Shown in pieces: positions 21,370 to 32,500 of a DNA stretch of 32,500 nucleotides; the first letter of the stretch is position 1; every line of letters begins with the position of its first letter. The stretch covers positions 1-32,500 of the forward strand of contig LUCW03001580.1 in assembly GCA_001586965.3 (NCBI GenBank), in the 5' to 3' direction. The DNA comes from Sphaeroforma sirkka. Taxonomy: Eukaryota > Opisthokonta > Ichthyosporea > Ichthyophonida. The notes under the pieces are model-generated. The model was not told the origin of the DNA, searched no databases, and saw only the letters and a list, made by a program, of their open reading frames with translations. The position numbers and the translations under genes were made by a program.

Positions 21370-21731
21370 ATAACGTTTTTTTTGGGCCAGTGCCTATCGA
21401 GTACTAAGTGTATCTGTAGGTACCGCTTTATATTACGGTACAAACGCGGAATATTATGAGATTTGAACTAAAAATAAATAAAAAGTGTAATCACTATTTT
21501 TAGATCTCCGATTGTGTAAACACAAATATTACAAACAAATATCATAAAAGATGTGCAGAATAATAAACAAAATTGAGAGAAGCCCAAAGGCAAGCCCAAC
21601 GGTGAAACGAATATAATTATAGTACACAGAGATTGAGAAGAGCGACATTTCAATATAAACAGTATTTCCGCACGCATCAAATTTAAAACATTTAGTTTGG
21701 AAAGTTACACATACTGTTGTACACGAATAAC

Positions 21732-24292
<2,561 letters not shown>

Positions 24293-24364
24293 GTAACTTC
24301 ACGGACCCATGCTGGTATGGTGGGCGGGTTTCCAGGGGCATTGATTCATCCAAGTGTACACTTC

Positions 24365-24437
24365 CAGAGGATATACACGCATATATACACACATATATAC
24401 ATTTGTATATATATACATGTATTCATATATATATATA

Positions 24438-24497
<60 letters not shown>
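24365..24497. repeat. (TA)n and ATACA microsatellite
   Basis: TATACACAT repeats give way to interrupted (TA) runs that end at 24,497. It lies just after exon 3 of the PDCD4-like gene. Confidence 0.95.
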
Positions 24498-25320
24498 ACG
24501 TTGAATCATCTAGAGACTACCAGTGGATGAAGCTGCGTATGACGTGATTGAGTACGCTTCCTGGGCGAACTTGAGCTTGTTTCATATATGTGCAGCAACG
24601 ACATGTATGTCTGCGTTCACATAGGGGATGGGGGTCAATTTGTCCTGATTTAATTGGCTCCGGCTCAAAAAGTCCAAGGCGGAGGCAGACTTTTCCATCG
24701 CTTACCCCAGGTTCAGCTGTTGAATAATATATATTGATCAATAAACTGTCAACCATTCGTGCAAGAAATCCGCCTATACCTGCACCCCCCATATCAACAA
24801 ATACATACACGCTCATCGTCTCTCTAGTTTATACGTGAGTACACAGAAGCTACTCAGGGCCAGATATTATATGATTTACAGTACGATCATGCATCCGGCT
24901 ATTGGCACACTATTGAAATATCACCTTCGCTGTTTATAGTGAGCATATTGCTGCCTACTACCTTCGCGTCTAAAATTCAAAATTATATGCCTGTGCTTAT
25001 TTTCTTGATAGTTATTGCTGCGCGTGGTGCCTTTTCGTTGATTGTTAGTAAAAAATATTACGTTCGATTGTGTGGGTACAGCATTTGCTAAAAATCCAAC
25101 CGAAAAACAGCAATTTGTTATATAGCCTAGGCTTCATGTCACATACACTAGTAACTACTTTCTCGTTCAAATATGCAGTGTCTTCTAAAAGGAGGTTTAT
25201 CTGTGCTTGCATATGCACATGTACGAACAAATCTGCGAGATGTGTCATTATTCTCTTGTTAGCCAATAATGTATGAATGTCAAGGCCTTATACCTCTATC
25301 ACGAATCACGCATATACAGA
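24498..25320. other. Probable intron of the PDCD4-like gene; no firm exon
   Basis: A minimal exon candidate lies at 24,513-24,532: acceptor CATCTAG, then DYQWMKL in phase with exon 3, donor GTATGA. It would also be in phase with the candidate at 26,712, but it is only 20 bases and could be chance. The minus strand is open from 24,816 to 24,517 (MSVYVFVDMGGAGIGGF) with no recognised family. Nothing else stands out. Confidence 0.25.
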
Positions 25321-26272
<952 letters not shown>

Positions 26273-26711
26273 TAGTGATCTTATCTCCCGCTAGATTAGT
26301 CGTCAGAAATATCTTCGTGTGCTAGTATTTCAAAGGCGGTATACGTCACTTATAACGTGACTTTAAAATGTGCACAAAATAAGAAGTACCCTAGGTCTTC
26401 ATTACATACACGCTCAGTTCCGACAGATCAAGTTAAAATCTTATTAGCAACTCTCAACATTCCGAGTTGTGAAGGATGTGAATAATTCATAGGGTCCCCA
26501 GGACAAACCCAAGTCCAAAATAGAAAAGATTTGAATTAACAACTCTAAAAACTCTAAAGCCTGAGTTTAGACGCATTGGTATATCCACAAATAAGCAAAT
26601 GCGGAGAGAGAAGTTTACTGCGAGTTTATTTGCGAATTCTACAGCTCGCCTCTCAAAAACGCCATAGATCTCAGGACCATCCAAGGGTTGCCCGATCACC
26701 AATTTTCACAG

Positions 26712-26802
26712 ACAACCTCGTGCCGTATCTCAACAAGGACACCACCATCCGACAGGCAACGTTCGCAGCAATGTCCACAGAGGAGCATGAGCTCAACAAA
26801 CC
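26712..26802 (+). CDS. Candidate MA3-domain exon of the PDCD4-like gene
   Basis: After a good acceptor (CCAATTTTCACAG) the frame reads NLVPYLNKDTTIRQATFAAM, then STEEHELNKP. This resembles MA3 helices 3-4 (IV..A...AM....HE...), where PDCD4 has AVSLALEGKASHREM. A phase-1 acceptor is required and fits. The donor would be CC|GTGTAG, which is weak. The frame otherwise stays open to 26,863. The sequence looks coding; its link to the exons at 21.7-24.3 kb is an inference. Confidence 0.35.
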
Positions 26803-27237
26803 GTGTAGGATACGCTTGCATACATTTTGTGTCAGCAACGCACGCGTGTGTAGTGTGCAGTGATGGTGTGCTAGGCAGAGATGTCGATCCATGGACAGCA
26901 ACCAGCTTAACGGTTCGCCTGCGGAGACCAAGGAAAGTACACAGAAATGAGCGTACGGTTTATAGTAAAACTGTATAGGTTAAGTATATGCACAGATACA
27001 TATTCGTGGATATATACCCATGACTATCATGATGACAAGCAGACTCAATCTACACGTGTACGAAGGAATATGTAACTATCCCGGTACATTCTATAACGTT
27101 CAAGAGCATGGGTAAGTGACGCATGGCAGGACGCAGTGGTCTGATCTGGCTCAGTAAATCACTAACGAAGAAGCTATGATCAAGATGAACCTTGCCTAGC
27201 ATCCCTTATGCACACAAAAGAGGTTCTGAATACTTAC

Positions 27238-27270
<33 letters not shown>

Positions 27271-27374
27271 GCATAGAAACAAAATGAGTAAATACACACA
27301 CCCTCCTCACCTCTGCACACACACACACATCCACACATGTGAAATCATGTACGAGCCTACAAATTCGCGTGAAC
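26803..27374. other. No gene recognised; short microsatellite
   Basis: Possible last exons of the PDCD4-like gene are expected here, but none is convincing. CA and TA runs lie at 27,238-27,270. The 3' flank of COX7C occupies the right end. Confidence 0.4.
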
Positions 27375-27749
27375 TCACAACCGTACCTTGTACTTCTGGA
27401 ACTCGATGGCGATGAAGGGCACAGCGAAAGAGATAGTTGAGCACACAATCAGAGTGATAGCCATGCGTGGCTTGTTCAGGATCTGAAACGGCAACGCACA
27501 GCCAACGGGACGACCATCGGGGAACTTACCAGTTGCTCTGAGGACACTGAATACGAGGTGTATTAAACGTATTGAGTACTTGGTACGGTGTAAGCAACGA
27601 GAATACTTTGCAACGAGCATGTAGAAGGGCTGCTTGGGTCGGAATATTGAGTAGGATTTGCAGTGGAAACTGCAGCAAGCAATTATCCATACAACATGCA
27701 AGTTTGGTCAAGTCTATGACGAAAAACGGTTGATATTACGAAAAAATAC

Positions 27750-27784
<35 letters not shown>

Positions 27785-28072
27785 TACATATATATATATA
27801 TATACATATATCTATATATACATATACATACATACATATAAATATATGTATATATATATTGCAAAGGTAATCAATCGTGCTTATGTATAGTTTGTTGCAT
27901 CAACTACGTATGTTGGTCTATTAGTGCATGTAATTTAGTTACATGTTGAATGTAGCCACATTGAATGAAATATCGGAAAAGTTGGTAACCGCATAAAACA
28001 CGAAAAATAGTGGAACCACAAGCAAAAGTTGAAGAAAAAAGGGGAACATAAAGAATAGAACAGTATAAGTGT

Positions 28073-28119
<47 letters not shown>

Positions 28120-28843
28120 CCTATATAAACATGACATTGTTTTGAAAATGATACAGATACTTATACTACGTAAAATACACATACACATACCGAATATATA
28201 TATATAGATATATATATATGTAATTGTATAGAGGTGTGCTATACATGTAATGATATGGATAGAATATAAATACAAACACACAGATATTGAGGCATACTAC
28301 TGCTCCGAAATATAGCAGCATGAATTCAGAATAAAGATAGATCCACATAAGTGTGTGATTGTTTTTAAAACCACCACCCAGGCTTACACGGTGTCATATG
28401 TATGTATGCAAATGTTTGTGCATATACATGCAAGGATACACAAATACACACAGGAAACGAATCCATCTAACAGCAATGCACACTTATATATATATGTATA
28501 TATGTGTGTGTGTTATGTAATACACAAAATGCACAGTGTGTACAAGGTCCAGTGCCCCTAACCGCGTACAAATACAAACTGGTAAGTCGAGCCCTCTCAC
28601 GAAAGTTCCGAGCCCTTGCCAGTAAATAAATACACATAGATACGTATCTATACGACCATGATACTACCTATGTGTACATGACTTCATACTGCCGTGTAAG
28701 AATATGAAGAACACAACTCGTCCTTAAGCCTGTACACACCTGTTAACATCGCTAGATCCAGCAATGCGGCGTGTGGCCCTGGCGAGGGTTTGACCTTGAC
28801 TGGCAGTAGTCAATCGTGAACCGAGAACGCGAAGAGCAGACAT
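27375..28843 (-). CDS. COX7C: Cytochrome c oxidase subunit 7C precursor
   Basis: This is a nuclear gene for a one-helix subunit of respiratory complex IV in the inner mitochondrial membrane. Exon 1 is 28,843-28,740 and exon 2 is 27,537-27,375 (stop TGA), separated by a 1,202-bp intron (GTGTGT...CTCAG). The split codon AG|A joins in phase, giving 88 residues. Exon 1 encodes a classic presequence ([20 protein letters not shown], then ARATRRIAG), rich in R, S, A and T with no acids until residue 32. Exon 2 has [12 protein letters not shown], then a helix [20 protein letters not shown] and the tail EFQKYKVRL. Animal COX7C has the same plan: NLPFSVENKW, one helix, a PF turn, RHQ tail. The start has A at -3. 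It is divergent from RanGAP, 1.15 kb away. Confidence 0.8.
27752..28216. repeat. Microsatellites inside the COX7C intron
   Basis: An interrupted (TA) array spans 27,752-27,860. A (CA) run followed by (TA) spans 28,072-28,119, with further TA around 28,193-28,218. They are the most obvious features of the intron. Confidence 0.95.
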
Positions 28844-29989
28844 ACTAACAAACTGTATGGGTAACTTTAAATACTTGCTGTCTAGGTATATGGGGTTCGT
28901 ATATGGGGTTCGTGATTCTGTCTATCGGAGAACTTTAATAGTTTATAAAGTATGTGGTTATAAATAGCAGCTTGTGCGTGCCTGTGCGGCCTGTTCTAGA
29001 GTCTCGAACTGTACGCTCTACAGAGGCGGCTATAGGCCTATTGTCATAGTCAACCACAGTCAATATAGCTCAATAATATTTTGTGAATTTGGGCCTATTA
29101 TTTGGATTATGTATTGTAATTTTTGGGCTTACTATTTGGGCAATGTAAATATTGTAGTTGACTCATACTATTTGTTTTGGGTATCTACAATGGCCTGCTT
29201 GTGTCATATTTGCACCTACAAATCAAACAGGACTCCAGAGTCCAAGGCTAGAAGGGCTATATTCCAACCTAAAAATAGGTCTAAACTTTGGCAATTTGTT
29301 ATATATGTTATCGCTGGTCTATAAATAGAAAAGAAAAGAAAAAAAAAGAGAAAGTATTTTACGACATTAAAGTTGGAATATGGAATGGGTATGCACGAAT
29401 TGATATCGTTGTGAATTTAAAACATCAAATTTAGGTACAGTTTAAAATATAAAAGGGTTGCTTTGAAAATAAAACAATATTTATATATTTTAGAAGAAGG
29501 CTATGAGTATTTTTGAATTCAGAAATGACTACATACTCAATTTGGAAGTACCAATCTTTCCTTATGACAAAGCTATTTATTTTTGGGATTGAATACCTAC
29601 AAATTGTCTAATTTTCAGAAGGCTATGACAAATTCTATTATTGGTTCTATGATCCAAATATATACATCATTATTTACAAGTGGAATAGTACGGGGCTTTT
29701 TTTTTATGTGCCTATTAAAAAAAAAAAATTGGCGGCAATTTAACACCCCATTCCAATCATTACCTCTCCTTTTAGTATTTTGGGGTGCTAAACAACAGAT
29801 GCTCATGTGATCTCTATACTCTAAAAGTAGTCTCGAAATATATGTATTTTTTAACACCCAAGAGAATAGCCTGAATCGCCTTAGGGATTTCAAATATATG
29901 GTGTTGTAACCGATGCTTGCTTGTGTATTATATAAAGAGGAGCAACTTAGAGAATTATAAATCATAGAACACATTGCAATTTAAACACA
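28844..29989. other. Intergenic region between divergent COX7C and RanGAP
   Basis: This 1,146-bp stretch probably holds both promoters. I see no clear TATA or Inr. Two direct copies of the MITE end motif lie at 29,495-29,506 and 29,615-29,628, 120 bases apart. TTGGGCCTATTATTTGGATTATGT and a diverged copy TTGGGCTTACTATTTGGGCAATGT follow each other near 29,090-29,144. T10 and A9 runs lie near 29,700-29,730. No supported gene. Confidence 0.45.
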
Positions 29990-30276
29990 ATGGCGGACGA
30001 GAGTGACCCCAGCTTTTGTTACTCAGTCGATACATTCTGGTAAAAAAAGTTAGACTTCAAGAAAGATGAGGACGTACAGAAAGTAGTCGAGGAAATCAAA
30101 GCGTGTAAGAATTTGACTTCAATACGGCTTAGCAACACAAGTGTCAGCATAGAGGCCGCCAAGAAAATTGCAGATGCCATAGCAGAACACTACGAAATAG
30201 AAGTAGGTTTCAGTACTGCTGATGATTGTGTTATTCATATATATATATATGTATATATATACTTACTTAAACATAT

Positions 30277-30320
<44 letters not shown>

Positions 30321-31568
30321 CATCATCAATATATATATATATATATATATATAATACATATATGTATATGCTGCATATATACATGCATACACATGCATGC
30401 ATGCATGCATACATACATACATGCATACATACATACATACATACATTACATTATTACACACATACATACATTACATACATACATTACGTACGTGCATACA
30501 CATACATACATACGTGCCACATACATGCATACGTTGTACGTACATACATACATTGCACACATTACATGCGTACATTACATTATTAACATACCTGCCTACA
30601 TACAACACATAACATGCATAGATGCATAAATACATACGATACATACGTACATACGCACGTGCGTACGTACATACGTACATACATGCGTATGATTATTACA
30701 CATGCATGATGATAGATTGACGCATGCATGCGTACGTACGTACGTGCGTATGACGTACATCATCATCACGCATCGCACATACATATACATATATATATAT
30801 ATATATATAATATATATATATATATACATATTTTGTATGTATGCATATGCATGCATGTGCATGTATGTATGCATGTATGTATGCATGCATGTGCATGTAT
30901 GCATGTATGTATGTATGTATGCATGTATATATGGATCATGCGTATATATATGATATACATATATTATATATTATATATTATATATATGTTTAATAACCCG
31001 CAATTCACGCATCACCAACATCGCGCACGCACGCACGCATCATCATCATCAACGCACAGACGCGCACATACATATATTGTGCATTATGTATGTACGTATG
31101 CATGTGGCGTGCATGCATGCATAATGCATGCATGCATGTGGCATGCATGTATGTGTATGTATATGCATGCATATATTATTACATATATATATATATATAT
31201 ATACATATAATATATATGTTATCTCAACAACAACCGCAACATGCACACAAACGTTGATCGCATCATCATGCATCATCATCACCACACGCGCACGCGCACA
31301 CACGTATATATATATTATTTGTATGTATGTATGTATGTATGTATGTATGTATTGTATGTTTGTATGTATGCATGTATGTATGTATGTATGCATCGTCATG
31401 CATGCATGCGTGCGTGCCGTATGTACAATGCATGTATGTATGTATATGCATGCATATATATATATATCATACATATATATATATATATTATTTTATTTTA
31501 AAAATTACACATGCACGCAAACGCACGCACGCATACACACACGCACACACACACATATATATACATGC

Positions 31569-31626
<58 letters not shown>

Positions 31627-31838
31627 ATATCTATATCTAATTCTGTATCTATTATAGTAATTCGTATAGAGAAAAACGTATCGTACACATATATTCAAAG
31701 CTTTTATAAATTCCTATAACCGTCTTAACACTACTACACACTTATACTGCAACAGATTGCAAACTTCAGTGATTGTTTTACTGGCCGGCTACTAACGGAA
31801 ATACCACAAGCTGTCGCAAGTTTTGGAGAAGCGCTAAT
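29990..31838 (+). CDS. RANGAP1: RanGAP (Ran GTPase-activating protein), exons 1-2, 3' end outside window
   Basis: RanGAP triggers GTP hydrolysis by Ran in the cytoplasm, driving nuclear transport. Exon 1 is 29,990-30,202 (ATG in strong context, A at -3 and G at +4; donor GTAGGT). Exon 2 is 31,756-31,838 (acceptor ACTGCAACAG, donor GTATGT). The phase-0 junction fits. Exon 1 encodes MADESDPSFCYSVDTFW, then KKLDFKKDEDVQKVVEEIKA, then the first leucine-rich repeat NLTSIRLSNTSVSIEAAKKI. Exon 2 encodes NFSDCFTGRLLTEIPQAVAS, matching the family's WSDMFTGRLRTEIP block, which carries the loop with the conserved arginine finger region. Codon 18 is TAA (30,041-30,043), followed by an A7 run. No in-frame ATG rescues the frame within exon 1. 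Either a sequence error, a null allele or a pseudogene; exon 2 and both splice sites look intact. Confidence 0.8.
30237..31626. repeat. Compound (CATA)n / (TA)n / (TATG)n microsatellites filling RanGAP intron 1
   Basis: The left part (30,264-30,700) is (CATA) and (CATG) repeats, with a (CA) run at 30,291-30,319. A (TA) core lies near 30,790-30,826. The right part (30,836-30,930) is (TATG), the reverse complement of the left. Further alternating arms follow at 31,010-31,170 and 31,318-31,450. A final (TA) array at 31,576-31,623 ends 130 bases before exon 2. Confidence 0.95.
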
Positions 31839-32500
31839 GTATGTGGAATAAGCTGTAGATGTCGGTATATGTATATGGGAAAACGATATGCCAATAGTGA
31901 TTATGATGTATATTAGGACATATGATTCGTTCTGTTCTTTTGCAAAGGGTGAAGTGAATTGTGGGGATTGCCATCACTCGAAAGTCTTTTTCGATGGCAC
32001 AACACTCTCGCATCTACTACCATCACTTGTCTTCTGTTATCGGTCGGAAATCGAGCACAGATTTTTTTTTTTGGATGTGATAACGTTTTCTTGAAGGATT
32101 GCTATTACCCGTCACACCTCATTCCTTGTGTGATGAAAGTTTGCTACCCGTATTCACATTTCATTATTCACATCTCATCTGCCTGAGAGTGACTGAGACT
32201 TGCAGTGATACCATTTATACCTAGCTCGTTCAGTGTGTGATGTTTATACTCGAACCAAACTCATACCTAATATAATTTTTCAAATAGCTTTAATATACTT
32301 GGCTCGTCCTATACCATATAAACGCTACCGAATCTCATGCCTCATGCGATCATTGTTTCATGTTTTTACATTTAGCTCATTCTCTTTCACGTGTATGTTA
32401 CTGTCACGTGTTGCTCGTGTATCTTCGTGTCCACTATCTATAACGTGGAGCGACAAGGTGAATCAGCCCACATACTCTACTCGTGGTGTCAAAGGGGTTG
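31839..32500. other. Start of RanGAP intron 2; no exon recognised
   Basis: The sequence begins with the donor GTATGT at 31,839. The next expected peptide (the second leucine-rich repeat, LDLSDNAFGP in animals) is not found before the window ends. The short frames at 31,888-32,186 do not resemble it. Confidence 0.5.

Noticed and set aside
24517..24816. Minus-strand frame of 99 codons and the plus-strand peptide [16 protein letters not shown]
   Set aside because: The plus peptide loosely resembles an MA3 helix, but its phase does not fit exon 3. The minus frame has no recognised family and no supported splice sites.
26688..26978. Overlapping plus and minus frames around the candidate MA3 exon (DGVLGRDVDPWTATSL and others)
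   Set aside because: They do not match the next part of an MA3 domain and I recognise no family. Only the segment after the acceptor at 26,711 was kept.
27483..27529. A 47-base stretch on the minus strand in COX7C exon 2 with perfect GTAAGT and TTTCAG ends, like a mini-intron
   Set aside because: Removing it would shift the frame and delete the ALPF motif that matches COX7C. The uninterrupted reading fits the family better.
28974..29324. A 116-codon plus-strand frame between COX7C and RanGAP
   Set aside because: It starts with GTG, has no recognised domain, and overlaps a locally duplicated AT-rich segment in the shared promoter region.
30203..31755. Regular short repeats taken as a CRISPR array
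   Set aside because: They are 2-4-base microsatellites without unique spacers, inside a eukaryotic intron.

Overview
The window is nuclear DNA from a eukaryote. Evidence: GT-AG introns of 1.0-1.6 kb, nuclear-encoded mitochondrial and nuclear-transport genes, LTR retrotransposons, and very long (TA)n, (CA)n and (CATA)n microsatellites. The host genes include a claudin/PMP22-like four-helix protein, a PDCD4-like gene, COX7C and RanGAP. This would suit a unicellular relative of animals, for example an ichthyosporean-type protist, but the lineage is only an inference.

Positions 1-11,092 are a nest of two Ty3/gypsy-type retrotransposons, both read on the minus strand. A young element (1797-9447, 7,651 bp) has two 594-bp LTRs differing at one base and is flanked by a 4-bp CATG target duplication. 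It sits inside the gag nucleocapsid region of an older, diverged element whose pol lies at 1-1796 and gag at 9448-11,092. The old gag frame is open across the insertion point. Both elements carry an in-frame TGA-CAR between nucleocapsid and protease, a DPG protease motif and the same unusual zinc knuckle. In addition, the young pol has a DIRS-type methyltransferase-like domain between RNase H and integrase, and a chromodomain-like tail. A tRNA-like Pol III promoter lies antisense inside its gag.

From 11,093 to about 19,100 there is little recognisable coding sequence: one clear exon of a nucleotide-sugar-transporter-like gene (14,201-14,341, minus), two weak exon candidates, a 195-bp tandem duplication, a 25-bp inverted-repeat pair and large microsatellites.

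From 19,134 to the end there are four host genes in alternating orientation: the claudin-like gene (minus), the PDCD4/MA3-like gene (plus, first three exons clear), COX7C (minus, complete in two exons) and RanGAP (plus, first two exons, with an in-frame TAA and an A7 run in exon 1). Most long microsatellites in this part lie inside the introns of these genes. COX7C and RanGAP start 1.15 kb apart and are divergently transcribed.

Most reading-frame breaks in the young element are single-base changes in short homopolymer runs. Base-level accuracy should be checked before any of its genes is called dead.
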